Origin: Bacteroidota bacterium | GTDB taxonomy: Bacteria > Bacteroidota > Bacteroidia > NS11-12g > UBA9320 | Assembly: GCA_002746305.1 (NCBI GenBank) | Contig: NVWV01000008.1 | Span: 61,353 to 125,352, forward strand | Reading direction: 5' to 3' | DNA length: 64,000 nucleotides | Shown here: positions 19,053-27,322 of the stretch, one piece after another | How the letters are laid out: every line of letters starts with the position of its first letter | Position numbering within the stretch: the stretch's first letter is position 1 | Translations under genes and position numbers: made by a program | Notes under the pieces: generated by a model | Told to the model about the DNA's origin: nothing | Database searches by the model: none | Seen by the model: the letters and a program-made list of their open reading frames with translations, nothing else

Positions 19053-19941
19053 AAAGTGCAAATTAGCAGAGGAGTTTTTTATTGCAGAAAAGACGAGTGA
19101 TGTATTCATGGAAGTTGAGTTTGAATATGAAACTCAAAAATGGCATGGTCTACTTCCTAAATTTTTAAAATTCCAAGGTTTGGATTTAACAGAGGAAGAT
19201 TTCTACAATTCTGTTGACGAGTCTTATAACATATTAAACCCTGCCAATAGACAAAAATGGATTACAGAAAGTGATTCGAACTGGACAGATTCACAAAAAC
19301 AAACCCAAACATATAATGTTCTACAAGCATTACACTCAGGGAATTGGGAATGTAGAGTTTGTGGTCCAGTCCCAGCAGCGAACCCACAACCTGCAGCTCG
19401 TTTAGGAGCTTTAAAAAAACAAGGTTACATAATTGGTTCAAAAAGAAAACAATGTTCTTCATGCTCTAAAAAAAACATACACGATATTTTAGTCATGCTT
19501 CCTAAAATTCAATCAAAATTTGAAGATGGAAACGAGTTGAGAGCACCTATGTCTGAGAAACTTAAAGAACGAATTAAAAAAGTTTTGGGCAAAAAGGAAG
19601 TTTGCTTCAATGTAAACAGAACTTCTGTAGAACTAATTGTTGACCATAAATTTCCTTCCCAAAGATGGATAACAAAAGAATCAGCAAATCCAAATGATAT
19701 GCCAGAAGCAGAAATTAGCAAAAAATTTCAGTTGTTGAGCAATCAAACTAATATGTGGAAATCTAGATTTTGTGACAGTTGCGTAAAAACTGGGAAACGA
19801 GGAGACTTCATGGGAACGAAATGGTATTATGAAGGAGATGAAAATTGGAGTGGTACAACTGAAAATGACGAAAATGGTTGTGTTGGATGTCCTTGGTACG
19901 ATTTAGAACTTTGGAAAGAAAAATTAAATGAAAAACTATAA
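19039..19941 (+). CDS. probable HNH-type type II restriction endonuclease
   Basis: 300 residues. Assignment rests on position (C gene - this gene - C5 methyltransferase) and on a plausible beta-beta-alpha-metal (HNH) site: V-D202-H203-K with N235/N238 and K241 downstream (FQLLSNQTNMWKSRF), followed by CxxC pairs C245/C248 and C281/C284 that could hold a structural zinc. A second CxxC pair set, C105/C108 and C139/C142, lies in the N-terminal half. It would cut DNA at the site protected by the following methyltransferase; the recognition sequence cannot be read from sequence alone. Confidence 0.75.
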   Translation: MAKNKKCKLAEEFFIAEKTSDVFMEVEFEYETQKWHGLLPKFLKFQGLDLTEEDFYNSVDESYNILNPANRQKWITESDSNWTDSQKQTQTYNVLQALHSGNWECRVCGPVPAANPQPAARLGALKKQGYIIGSKRKQCSSCSKKNIHDILVMLPKIQSKFEDGNELRAPMSEKLKERIKKVLGKKEVCFNVNRTSVELIVDHKFPSQRWITKESANPNDMPEAEISKKFQLLSNQTNMWKSRFCDSCVKTGKRGDFMGTKWYYEGDENWSGTTENDENGCVGCPWYDLELWKEKLNEKL

Positions 19942-19952
19942 ATATTCTGCAT

Positions 19953-19981
19953 ACTAAAGTTATCATTATTTTGTAACTTTG
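19953..19981 (+). promoter_or_regulatory. promoter and C-box before the methyltransferase gene
   Basis: A fourth ACTAAAGT box (19953-19960) lies 14 bases upstream of a perfect TAnnTTTG -7 box, TAACTTTG (19974-19981). The methyltransferase ATG is at 20003. This suggests the methyltransferase has its own promoter that the C protein can also touch, so that methylation and cutting are timed separately. Confidence 0.6.
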
Positions 19982-20002
19982 TAACGAAATATAGAAATTA
20001 TT

Positions 20003-21439
20003 ATGAGTGAAAAATTGACATTTGGTAGCGTTTGTTCTGGTATTGAGGCTTCTCAATTAGCTTTTAGTCCGTTTGGATTTAAGCAACTATGGAGTTCAGA
20101 AATTGCTGAATTTCCTTCAAAAGTACTTGAACACCATTTTCCTGACATTCCAAATGTTGGAGATATGATTAACATACCTAATTCAATTCTAAATCGTGAA
20201 TATGAAGCACCTGACCTTTTTTGTGGAGGAACACCATGTCAGGCATTTTCATTAGCAGGTTGGAAAAATGGACTTGCTGATGAAAGAGGACAATTAACTA
20301 TGACTTTTATCGAAATTGCTAACGCAATCGATAAAATAAGATTGGAAGATGGAAAAGACAAAAGTATTGTTCTTTGGGAGAATGTAGAAGGTGCGTTAAA
20401 TGACAAAACAAATGCTTTTGGAAACTTCATTGCAGGTTTAGCAGGTTTTGATGAAGAAATTAAAGTTAGCAAATGGAGTAAATCAGGTTATTTAGAAGGA
20501 AAAGAAAGAAATGTTGCTTGGAGAGTAATTGACGCTAAATATTTTGGACTTCCTCACCAAAGAAAAAGGCTATATGTTCTTGCAGGTGGTAAAGACTTCA
20601 AACCAGACCAAGTGCTTTTTGAATTCAACAACAAAGACATTGTAAAAGAACTGAAATTAAAAGCTAAAAAAAGATCTTTAAATGTTCCTGACTTATTTTC
20701 AACAAAAAAACCTAAAAAAGAAACCGATTTGGTTTTTTACAAACAAGGAGTAAAATTTGAAGTATTCAGAAAATATACAGATTGTTTATATGCAGCTTAC
20801 GGAACTAAATGGAACGGAAATGCAGCAGCCTACAATGGTTCATTATATGTATCTGAAAATGATAAGATTAGAAGACTTACACCTTTAGAATGTGAACGAC
20901 TAATGGGTTTTCCTGACGACTACACAAAAGTTAACGGAAATAGTCATACAAATAGATTTCAAGCGGTTGGTAATTCTTGGGCTGTTCCTGTAGTTAAATG
21001 GATTGGTAGTCAAATTAACGAGTTCATGGATGTGAAAACAAAAAACGGATTTAATAAATGGCAAAAATCAATTCAACCCAAAAAGAATAAACAAAATGCA
21101 TTATTGTATTTACTTGACGGAACAAATCAAATAAGTCAAACTGAATTTTTAAACTCTTCTAATATTCCAAATAATCCAATTTTCGGAGATTTAAAAGATA
21201 TAATTGAACCAAATCATGCTATAGATAAATTCTTTTTGAGTGCTAAAGCTTGTGCAGGAATTTTAAGACGAAAAAAGGAGCGTAACATGAATATGAACTC
21301 GGAATTGGAAGTTTTACTAACAAGAATTAGCGAAGGTGAAAAAATACAGACTGAAAAGAAAAGCCAGCATGTAACAATGGCTATAGCTAATAAGGGTTTA
21401 GTTGCAGAATCAAAAGTGCAGTTAATCAAGTATAATTAA
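20003..21439 (+). CDS. DNA (cytosine-5-)-methyltransferase of the R-M cassette
   Basis: 478 residues. Motif I FGSVCSGIEAS, motif IV GGTPCQAF with catalytic C79, motif VI WENVEGAL, motif VIII LPHQRKRLYVLAG, motif IX/X RRLTPLECERLMGF and RFQAVGNSWAVPVV make this a complete C5 methyltransferase with a phage-like C-terminal domain (FFLSAKACAGILRR). It protects host DNA from the preceding endonuclease. Unusual: the cassette junction begins inside the gene at 21367, so the last 24 residues (from about 455) are encoded by the repeat. Confidence 0.92.
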   Translation: MSEKLTFGSVCSGIEASQLAFSPFGFKQLWSSEIAEFPSKVLEHHFPDIPNVGDMINIPNSILNREYEAPDLFCGGTPCQAFSLAGWKNGLADERGQLTMTFIEIANAIDKIRLEDGKDKSIVLWENVEGALNDKTNAFGNFIAGLAGFDEEIKVSKWSKSGYLEGKERNVAWRVIDAKYFGLPHQRKRLYVLAGGKDFKPDQVLFEFNNKDIVKELKLKAKKRSLNVPDLFSTKKPKKETDLVFYKQGVKFEVFRKYTDCLYAAYGTKWNGNAAAYNGSLYVSENDKIRRLTPLECERLMGFPDDYTKVNGNSHTNRFQAVGNSWAVPVVKWIGSQINEFMDVKTKNGFNKWQKSIQPKKNKQNALLYLLDGTNQISQTEFLNSSNIPNNPIFGDLKDIIEPNHAIDKFFLSAKACAGILRRKKERNMNMNSELEVLLTRISEGEKIQTEKKSQHVTMAIANKGLVAESKVQLIKYN

Positions 21440-21499
21440 ACCCGAAAGTAAGTACATTTCAACCCCTTACTATTCTTATACTGGACGTTAGCTGTAACC
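21367..21499 (+). repeat. class A attC-like junction: R-M cassette / propeller cassette
   Basis: Starts GCATGTAAC (21367-21375), complementary to GTTACATGC at 18726, and ends GTTAGCTGTAACC (21487-21499), complementary over 13 bases to 22591-22603. Inside, ...CTATAGCTAATAAGGG near the left end mirrors CCCTTACTATTCTTATAC near the right end. The left part is read as methyltransferase coding sequence. Confidence 0.85.
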
Positions 21500-21509
21500 A
21501 AAAAACAAG

Positions 21510-22586
21510 ATGATAAATCAACTCAAATATTTTTCAATAATATTGATTACCCTATTTACTTCATCTTGCAATGGACAGAATCAACAAAAATCACCGAGTA
21601 CTACAGATAATAATAGAGAGGTATTCGTAGCATTAAATCGTGACGATAGAGATATTGTTACTACTGGGTTGTTGGATAAAGATGGAAATATGTGGTTTAC
21701 TACATTAACCGAAGGAATTTATAAGTATGACGGCTCTGCATTTATCAATTTCACAGAAAAAGACGGGCTTTACTCAAATAAAGTAAACTCGTTAATTGAA
21801 GACAAAGACGGGCTTTTGTGGTTTGCAACTTCCAAAGGATTGTGTAGCTATGATGGTAAGGTCTTCAGTAATTTTCCACTTCCACAAGAAGATATTCCAA
21901 GTGTGTCTCCAGAAACAGGATTACAAAGTAGAGTAACAGAAGAAGTGCTATCTTTAATACAGGACAGAACAGGTGAATTTTGGCTAGGTACATTGGCTAG
22001 TGGTGCTTACCATTTTGACGGCAAAACATTCACATCACACCTGAAATTCAAAGGTCGAATACATCCTACGGACAGCGTTTATAACAATGTAATTCAAAGT
22101 ATAGTTGAAGATAATGATGGAAACATTTGGTTTACCTCAATGACACACGGAGGAATTAGTCGTTATGATGGGAAAACATTTGCTCATTTCACAAAAGAAA
22201 ATGGACTTTCTGATGATATGATTTTTTCAAGCTTTAATGACTCTGATGGAAACCTCTGGTTTGGAACTTTAGACAATGGTTTGATTTCATACAAGGAAGG
22301 CTCATTTAGTTACTTTAAGGAAAAAGAATGGCAAAATATATCTTGTTTCTATCAAGACAAAACATGTAAACTATGGATAGGTAGTTTTAGAGAAAGTACC
22401 GTTTCCTGGTTTGACGGAAAGAAATTTAAATCAGTTCCTTTTGATAAAGACCAAAAACTTATTGAAATACGATTTATAACAGAGGACAAAGATGGAAATG
22501 TTTGGTTCGGTGGCAGATATGGAATTTTATATCGTTATGATGGAAAAGAATTAAAAGACTTTACCCAACTAAAGAGGGGCGAATAA
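21510..22586 (+). CDS. beta-propeller lipoprotein (two-component-regulator propeller repeats)
   Basis: 358 residues. A lipoprotein signal with lipobox ending at C20 (LITLFTSSC). The rest is a series of about seven repeats of the type EDKDGLLWFATSKGLCSYDG / EDNDGNIWFTSMTHGGISRYDG, the 'Reg_prop' propeller motif that forms the periplasmic sensor of hybrid two-component systems in Bacteroidota. Here there is no kinase domain, so it is a stand-alone lipid-anchored propeller. It forms a one-gene cassette bounded by 13-bp complementary ends. Ligand unknown. Confidence 0.8.
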   Translation: MINQLKYFSIILITLFTSSCNGQNQQKSPSTTDNNREVFVALNRDDRDIVTTGLLDKDGNMWFTTLTEGIYKYDGSAFINFTEKDGLYSNKVNSLIEDKDGLLWFATSKGLCSYDGKVFSNFPLPQEDIPSVSPETGLQSRVTEEVLSLIQDRTGEFWLGTLASGAYHFDGKTFTSHLKFKGRIHPTDSVYNNVIQSIVEDNDGNIWFTSMTHGGISRYDGKTFAHFTKENGLSDDMIFSSFNDSDGNLWFGTLDNGLISYKEGSFSYFKEKEWQNISCFYQDKTCKLWIGSFRESTVSWFDGKKFKSVPFDKDQKLIEIRFITEDKDGNVWFGGRYGILYRYDGKELKDFTQLKRGE

Positions 22587-22590
22587 AAAA

Positions 22591-22790
22591 GGTTACAGCT
22601 AACAAAGTATAAAAATAATAAGGGTTAAGTGCCAAACCCAAAGTTGGTTCATATTTACAAAGTCCGCCAAATTTAAAATTTGACGGTTAAAAGAAAAATA
22701 ACGGTAAAATTGTTAAATTTGGCTAAGTGCTAAATTCGAAAGTAAGTGCGTTTTAATCCCTTACTATTCTTATACAAACCGTTACCCAAC
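22591..22790 (+). repeat. class A attC-like junction: propeller / small membrane protein cassette
   Basis: Left end GGTTACAGCTAAC (22591-22603) pairs with 21487-21499; right end GTTACCCAAC (22781-22790) pairs with 23381-23390. An inner hairpin is formed by CCGCCAAATTTAAAATTTGA at 22666-22685. The outer arms GTATAAAAATAATAAGGG and CCCTTACTATTCTTATAC are nearly complementary. Confidence 0.88.
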
Positions 22791-22889
22791 ATTTGACAAA
22801 AAGCCGTAGAAATTTAAAATTGGACTATCATTATTTTTGCCTTTGGATTTTTCTATTTTAGAACAATCGGACCAATAATTACAAGAAAA

Positions 22890-23045
22890 ATGAAAGGTTT
22901 TCACATTCGAAATAATACAGGTTTGGTGGAAAAAGCACCAATCATTTTTAAATTTTTTAATCTGTTTTTTAAAGGAGCATCAATAATGTGCTTGATTTAT
23001 ATAGTTATGATTTGGACAGGATTTGTAACAATGCCAAGCGAATAA
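22890..23045 (+). CDS. 51-residue small membrane protein
   Basis: ATG 22890, stop TAA 23043-23045, 51 residues. A cluster of hydrophobic residues (FKFFNLFFKGASIMCLIYIVMIWTGF, split here by a short polar stretch) predicts one or two membrane segments. It is first in its cassette, lies 100 bp after the cassette start and its stop overlaps the next start (TAATG), which argues that it is a real gene. Function unknown. Confidence 0.55.
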   Translation: MKGFHIRNNTGLVEKAPIIFKFFNLFFKGASIMCLIYIVMIWTGFVTMPSE

Positions 23046-23389
23046 TGTTTTGGAATAAAAAGAAAAAGCGGATTGAAAAAATTGAATTGATTGAAAACGG
23101 ATTTCAGGTCAATTACGATGAGGAAACTTCTCAATTCCAATGGTCTGAGATTGAAAAACTGACAGGATTTAAAATTGACCGATTAACAACAGATGATATT
23201 TGTCTGAAAATAGAGTCTAATAATAAAATATCTTATGCGACAGAGGAATTCGATGGTTGGCGGATTTTTATTAATAAAATGCTAACTGAATTTCCTGAAA
23301 TAGACAAAAACTGGGAAGAAATCATAGCAAAACCTGCTTTTGAAAGAAATGAAACCGAATTATATGACCGAAATAAAAACGTTGGGTAA
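23045..23389 (+). CDS. small soluble protein, possible immunity-type
   Basis: 114 residues from ATG 23045, which overlaps the upstream stop as TAATG; this start is preferred over the upstream frame start at 22988. Pattern: FQWSEIEKLTGFKIDRLTTDDICL ... EEFDGWRIFINKMLTEFPEI ... W...PAF.RNET.LY. I have seen this pattern in unnamed bacterial proteins and cannot give a family name; the size and aromatic/acidic make-up suit an immunity protein. The stop codon is inside the 10-base cassette end GTTGGGTAAC (23381-23390). Confidence 0.6.
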   Translation: MFWNKKKKRIEKIELIENGFQVNYDEETSQFQWSEIEKLTGFKIDRLTTDDICLKIESNNKISYATEEFDGWRIFINKMLTEFPEIDKNWEEIIAKPAFERNETELYDRNKNVG

Positions 23390-23628
23390 CAAAGTATATA
23401 AAACATAGCTTTTAATTGCTAAACTCAAAGGTTTGTGCTTATTTATAAAGTTCCGCCAAATAGAATATTACGCGATAGCGAAATGTGCTACTTTTGGCTT
23501 TTAAGAATGAATAAATTAAAAACCTGTCTGCCGACAGGCAAGGCAAAATGTAAAAATTAGGCTTTGTACCAATTCGAAATTTAGTGTATTTTTATACGCT
23601 ACGTTTCATACACAAGACCGTTAGCCAC
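23381..23628 (+). repeat. class A attC-like junction, 248 bp, CTACGTTTCATACAC type
   Basis: Left end GTTGGGTAAC pairs with 22781-22790; right end GTTAGCCAC (23620-23628) pairs with 24280-24288. It contains the recurrent block from 23453 (CCGCCAAATAGAATATTACG) to about 23504, whose GCCAAA/TTTGGC ends can form a hairpin, with CGCGATAGCG inside it, and a second hairpin, CTGTCTGCCGACAGG, near 23533. Confidence 0.88.
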
Positions 23629-23650
23629 AAGCAAAAAAAGCGACATAACT

Positions 23651-24268
23651 ATGAAATTAGATAGAAAGAAACATTGGGAAATAGTCTATGAAACTAAAAA
23701 TCCAGACCAAGTAAGCTGGACGCAAGAAACACCGAAAACTTCGATTGAATTTATACAATCATTCGGACTAAATAAGACTGCGAAAATAATTGATATTGGA
23801 GGTGGCGACAGTAAACTTGTAGATTACTTACTTGATGAAGGATTTGAAAATATTACTGTACTTGACATTTCTGCTAAATCACTTGAAAAAGCAAAAAACC
23901 GTCTTGGTGAAAAAGCAAATAAAGTAAATTGGATTGTAAGCGACATTACAGAATTTGAACCAAATATGACGTTTGATGTTTGGCACGACCGAGCCACTTT
24001 TCACTTTCTCACAAAGACTGACCAAATAAAAAAATACATGAAAACCGCAAGAAATTCTGTAAGCGGATTCTTGACAATCGGAACCTTTTCAAAAAATGGA
24101 CCTGAAAAATGCAGTGGTCTCGAAATAAAACAATACAATGAAGAGGAATTAACGTTCGAATTAAAAAACGGATTTGACAAAATAAAGTGCGTTACAGAAG
24201 ACCATTTGACACCATTTGAAACAACACAGAACTTCTTATTTTGTAGTTTTAAAAGACAATTGAACTGA
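23651..24268 (+). CDS. class I SAM-dependent methyltransferase
   Basis: 205 residues. Motif I is KIIDIGGGDSKLVDYLL (about 45-61), followed by ITVLDISAKSLEKA (motif II) and WIVSDITEFEP, the Rossmann-type SAM-binding core of Methyltransf_11/25-like enzymes. The conserved FDVWHDRATFHFLT is shared with small-molecule methyltransferases (thiopurine or tellurite-resistance type in general shape). Substrate unknown. One-gene cassette with complementary 9-bp ends (GTTAGCCAC and GTGGCTAAC). Confidence 0.85.
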   Translation: MKLDRKKHWEIVYETKNPDQVSWTQETPKTSIEFIQSFGLNKTAKIIDIGGGDSKLVDYLLDEGFENITVLDISAKSLEKAKNRLGEKANKVNWIVSDITEFEPNMTFDVWHDRATFHFLTKTDQIKKYMKTARNSVSGFLTIGTFSKNGPEKCSGLEIKQYNEEELTFELKNGFDKIKCVTEDHLTPFETTQNFLFCSFKRQLN

Positions 24269-24279
24269 ATGAAAAGCCA

Positions 24280-24408
24280 GTGGCTAACAATGGCTATAGT
24301 TAATACGGGTTTTGGTTCTTAACCCAAAGTTTAAAGTTTTGGCTAAGTGCTAAACCGAAAAGTAAGTCCATTTTAATCCCTTACTATTCTTATACAAACC
24401 GTTATGCC
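24280..24408 (+). repeat. class A attC-like junction, 129 bp
   Basis: Left end GTGGCTAAC (24280-24288) pairs with 23620-23628; right end GTTATGCC (24401-24408) pairs with 24905-24912. Outer arms CTATAGTTAATACGGG and CCCTTACTATTCTTATAC are partly complementary, giving an attC-like fold. Confidence 0.88.
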
Positions 24409-24455
24409 CAATTAAAAAAAACGAAAATATTGCTAAAAACTGTAAGGAAACACGA

Positions 24456-24896
24456 ATGAAAAATGAATATTTAAGACATACAATTGCTACAATAAACTAT
24501 AGGTTCTTAAAATCCGTAAAGGATGCGAAAAATGAATTTGGCGAATTTAATCTTGGGAAAGGAAGTAGAAGTTCAAACGAAATTATAAACCATATGTATG
24601 ACGTTCTAAATTCTACAAGGGTATTTATTGAAAAAGAAGCATTTGATAAGAAAACGCCCGAAAAATTGAACTTCCAAATGGAAATTGAAAGGTTTAAAAT
24701 GGAGTTGAAGGAAATTGACAAAACTCTCGATACCAAAGAATTAGGAATTGACTATTCAAAAAGACTTTTACAAGGTCCTCTTTCAGACATTTTAACACAT
24801 ATTGGACAAATATCTATGTTGCAAAGATTAAACGACAAACCTATTGAAGCAGAAGATTTTTCTTCAGCCGAAATAAATTCTGAACAGATTGAATAA
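24456..24896 (+). CDS. DinB-like protein
   Basis: 146 residues, all-helical. The C-terminal block LLQGPLSDILTHIGQISMLQRL followed by NDKPIEAEDFSSAEI is characteristic of DinB/YfiT-like metal-binding four-helix proteins, with His8, His46 and His in LTHIGQ as possible metal ligands. Members include thiol transferases using bacillithiol or mycothiol and many of unknown function. One-gene cassette with complementary 8-bp ends (GTTATGCC and GGCATAAC). Confidence 0.7.
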   Translation: MKNEYLRHTIATINYRFLKSVKDAKNEFGEFNLGKGSRSSNEIINHMYDVLNSTRVFIEKEAFDKKTPEKLNFQMEIERFKMELKEIDKTLDTKELGIDYSKRLLQGPLSDILTHIGQISMLQRLNDKPIEAEDFSSAEINSEQIE

Positions 24897-24904
24897 TAAA
24901 AAAA

Positions 24905-25098
24905 GGCATAACAAAGTGTAAAAACAATAAGGGTTTATTGCTTAAATCAAAATTCAGTGCATTTTACAAGGTCCGCAAAATTTACAATTTTGCGTGTCCA
25001 TTGAACAAAGAAAAAATTATAAATTTGGCTAAGTGCTAAACCGAAAAGTAAGTGCGTTTTTAATCCCTTACTATTCCTATACAAACACGTTGTAACCA
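24905..25098 (+). repeat. class A attC-like junction, 194 bp
   Basis: Left end GGCATAAC (24905-24912) pairs with 24401-24408; right end GTTGTAACCA (25089-25098) pairs with 25669-25678. The inner hairpin uses CCGCAAAATTTACAATTTTG. Arms GTGTAAAAACAATAAGGG and CCCTTACTATTCCTATAC. Confidence 0.87.
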
Positions 25099-25108
25099 AC
25101 TTGAAAAA

Positions 25109-25663
25109 ATGATTGCTAAATCAGGAACATACACGATTGAATTAATAAGAGACGAAAATTATTCGGAGAATTCTACTGATAATTTTATTTCTTATGATAA
25201 AATTCATTTTATGGAATCTGAATACATCTTTCCGACAAAAATCGGACTAAAATCATCTGAAAATGGAAAATTAATTAGTTCTGCAATTATAGGTTCGATT
25301 GGTGGCGGAACTGGGATTCATCTAAATTCTCAAATTATAGAAAAAGACCGGATTATAGTTTGTTGCTCGGATTCTGTCTTTTGTTTGTCAATTCCCAACT
25401 TGGATTTAATTTGGAAAACTCAAGCAGACCCAGCCTCTTGTTTCGAAATATTTAAATTTAATGAAAGTTATATTATTCACGGAGAAATGGAAATTTCACG
25501 ACTGAATTTGAATGGAGAAGTAATGTGGCAAAAAAGTGGTGCAGATATTTTTACAACCGAAAAAGGAACTGACGATTTTGAAATAACGGAATCATATATT
25601 AAAGCAACTGATTGGGGAAATAGGACTTATAAATTCGACTTTAACGGAATATTAATTGAATAA
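25109..25663 (+). CDS. unknown protein, PQQ-propeller-like strands
   Basis: 184 residues, no signal peptide. Beta-rich, with repeats resembling quinoprotein-type blades: VFCLSIPNLDLIWKTQAD and ISRLNLNGEVMWQKSGAD, and a final NRTYKFDFNGILIE. Too short for a full propeller. I have no family name; such small cytoplasmic beta proteins often serve as immunity or binding proteins, but that is a guess. One-gene cassette with perfect 10-bp complementary ends. Confidence 0.6.
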   Translation: MIAKSGTYTIELIRDENYSENSTDNFISYDKIHFMESEYIFPTKIGLKSSENGKLISSAIIGSIGGGTGIHLNSQIIEKDRIIVCCSDSVFCLSIPNLDLIWKTQADPASCFEIFKFNESYIIHGEMEISRLNLNGEVMWQKSGADIFTTEKGTDDFEITESYIKATDWGNRTYKFDFNGILIE

Positions 25664-25668
25664 AAAAC

Positions 25669-25879
25669 TGGTTACAACAAAGCATGGGTTAAGTGCCAAA
25701 CCCAAAGGTTTATGTATATTTACGAAGACCGCCAAATAGAATATTACGTAATAACGAAATGTGCTACTTTTGGCTTTTAAAACAAAAAAGATAAAAACAA
25801 AATGTAAAAATTTGGCTCTGTGTTAATCCGAAATTTAGTCTATTTTTATATGCTACGTTTCATACACAGACCGTTGTGC
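25669..25879 (+). repeat. class A attC-like junction, 211 bp, CTACGTTTCATACAC type
   Basis: Left end TGGTTACAAC (25669-25678) pairs with 25089-25098; right end GTTGTGC (25873-25879) pairs with 26421-26427. Holds the recurrent GCCAAATAGAATATTACG block at 25729-25780. Confidence 0.87.
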
Positions 25880-25914
25880 ATCATTAACCAAAACGTACGA
25901 TTTTAACTCTGTCA

Positions 25915-26415
25915 ATGAAATTAAAAGAAGATAAAATAGAAAGAGATATAGAAATTCTGAAAGACGGGCCTATTTGTAAATATTTCAAAAATGGAATTTT
26001 GGATGAAGATTTAGTTTGGTTTAGTAATAATAATTTTGAAATTACAGAAATGAATTGTCGGAATTGGAATCGTAAAAATGCTCATCAGAAATTAAAAATT
26101 GCTCTAAATTTCCCAGATTATTACGGAGAGAATTTAAACGCATTCAATGATTGTCTTGGGGATTTATATAACAAAAAATATAAAGGGTTAATATTAGTTT
26201 TTAGGAATTTCGACAACTTTGTAGAAGAAGACGGAAAATTTGCAGAAGGAATTCTTGATAATATTGCGGATGAATCTCGAATTTGGCTTGTAACTGGACA
26301 AAAATTAATTGGACTTGTACAATCAAACAATCCTGATTTGAATTTTCCAAAACTGGGTGGAATAAGTCCAAGTTGGAATTCATTTGAATGGTTTGATGCT
26401 GACAGAAAAAAATAA
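25915..26415 (+). CDS. barstar family protein
   Basis: 166 residues. The barstar signature FPDYYGENLNAFNDCLGDL lies at about 66-84, after an N-terminal extension of ~50 residues and before IWLVTGQ. Barstar inhibits barnase-type ribonucleases in the cytoplasm; related proteins neutralise other small RNase toxins. No barnase-like gene accompanies it in this cassette or next to it, so it is an orphan inhibitor that could protect against an imported RNase toxin. One-gene cassette with 7-bp complementary ends. Confidence 0.88.
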   Translation: MKLKEDKIERDIEILKDGPICKYFKNGILDEDLVWFSNNNFEITEMNCRNWNRKNAHQKLKIALNFPDYYGENLNAFNDCLGDLYNKKYKGLILVFRNFDNFVEEDGKFAEGILDNIADESRIWLVTGQKLIGLVQSNNPDLNFPKLGGISPSWNSFEWFDADRKK

Positions 26416-26420
26416 CGAAA

Positions 26421-26552
26421 GCACAACAACATGTATAATTCATTGCTTGGTTAGTTTTGTACTTGAAAAATCCTGCAGATTTTCAAGTCTGTTAATTTTT
26501 GCAACTTACGTCCTTACCAACACAACTAACCAGACACCAAACGTTATATACC
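26421..26552 (+). repeat. attC-like junction with TCAAGTCTG hairpin, 132 bp
   Basis: Left end GCACAAC (26421-26427) pairs with 25873-25879. Right end GTTATATACC (26543-26552); its partner behind the next gene is not found. Inner inverted sequence GAAAAATCCTGCAGATTTTC forms a strong central hairpin; the left part GTATAATTCATTGC is of the same type as junctions at 30.8 and 31.5 kb. Confidence 0.8.
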
Positions 26553-26580
26553 ATTTACCTAAGCATTACTAAAATCATAT

Positions 26581-27000
26581 ATGAAAGACACTTGTGACAG
26601 CATAAGTATAGAATTAATAGTTCAGGCCGCTCAAATGGGTAAAGATGATATTTGGATGCAAGGTGATTTGGAAATATTAATCAATGGAGAAAAACCATAT
26701 TCTGAAAGTGATATAATTGATGTTGATGTATTCCTAAAAAGTATGAACTCAGATGGCGAATATTTCATTTTTTCATGTTGCTGTGGCATCCCTGAGTGCA
26801 GTGGTTGGATAAAAGGAATTAATGTAAAACACAAAGAAAACATTGTTACATGGAGTGATGAAAACTCAAATAGAACTTGGCAACTTGACAAGACTAAAGT
26901 TGAAAATGATTTGAGTAACATCAGAAATGAGGTAAAAATCTACAAGGAATATTTCTCTGAAAAAGGAATTAAATATGTTGGAGTTGGCTATAATTGGTAG
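26581..27000 (+). CDS. unknown protein with CCCGxxxCxG motif
   Basis: 139 residues, acidic, no membrane segment. The distinctive block YFIFSCCCGIPECSGWIKGI has four Cys that could bind a metal. A similar block (YVCACCGDEECG) occurs in the otherwise different cassette protein at 54592-55050, suggesting the same superfamily twice in the array. Function unknown. The start of its cassette is clear (GTTATATACC at 26543) but no matching end was found. Confidence 0.6.
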   Translation: MKDTCDSISIELIVQAAQMGKDDIWMQGDLEILINGEKPYSESDIIDVDVFLKSMNSDGEYFIFSCCCGIPECSGWIKGINVKHKENIVTWSDENSNRTWQLDKTKVENDLSNIRNEVKIYKEYFSEKGIKYVGVGYNW

Positions 27001-27235
27001 GAATTTCGAGAAAATTAAGACAATATTTGACTGAGCATAGAGATTGTAACGATTCCTTGATTTCTCAAAGATTCTGCGAAGCAAAGAGTGCTTAACTAGA
27101 AGTTAATTACTTTCTACTGCCCAACTTGTCATATAATTATCCGTTCCGTTACTTACCTAGAGCCTTAGCATACTTACGTATATTTGTCTCTATCTCAACA
27201 TAACTCGAAACTCGGTTTAACGGTGCGTTAGGCAC
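27001..27235 (+). repeat. degenerate junction ending in class C promoter-like repeat
   Basis: No complementary left end is found. From about 27145 the sequence matches the class C repeat also at 35.6, 41.5 and 49.2 kb, including TACTTACG then TATATTTG (27179-27186), a perfect TAnnTTTG -7 box. It ends in GTTAGGCAC (27227-27235). AAGCAAAGAGTGC at 27079-27091 is another block shared with class A junctions. Confidence 0.65.
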
Positions 27236-27322
27236 AATTTAAGGAGCGTCATGTGAAAAACAAAAAATGGAAATATATAAAAGCACTATTGAATTAATTG
27301 ACCTGATAGAAATCAAGAATTG

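Noticed and set aside
27235..27322. Tiny frames between the GTTAGGCAC core and the HAD gene
   Set aside because: Frames such as MEIYKSTIELIDLIEIKN are under 20 residues, with no support; may be a remnant of a lost gene.
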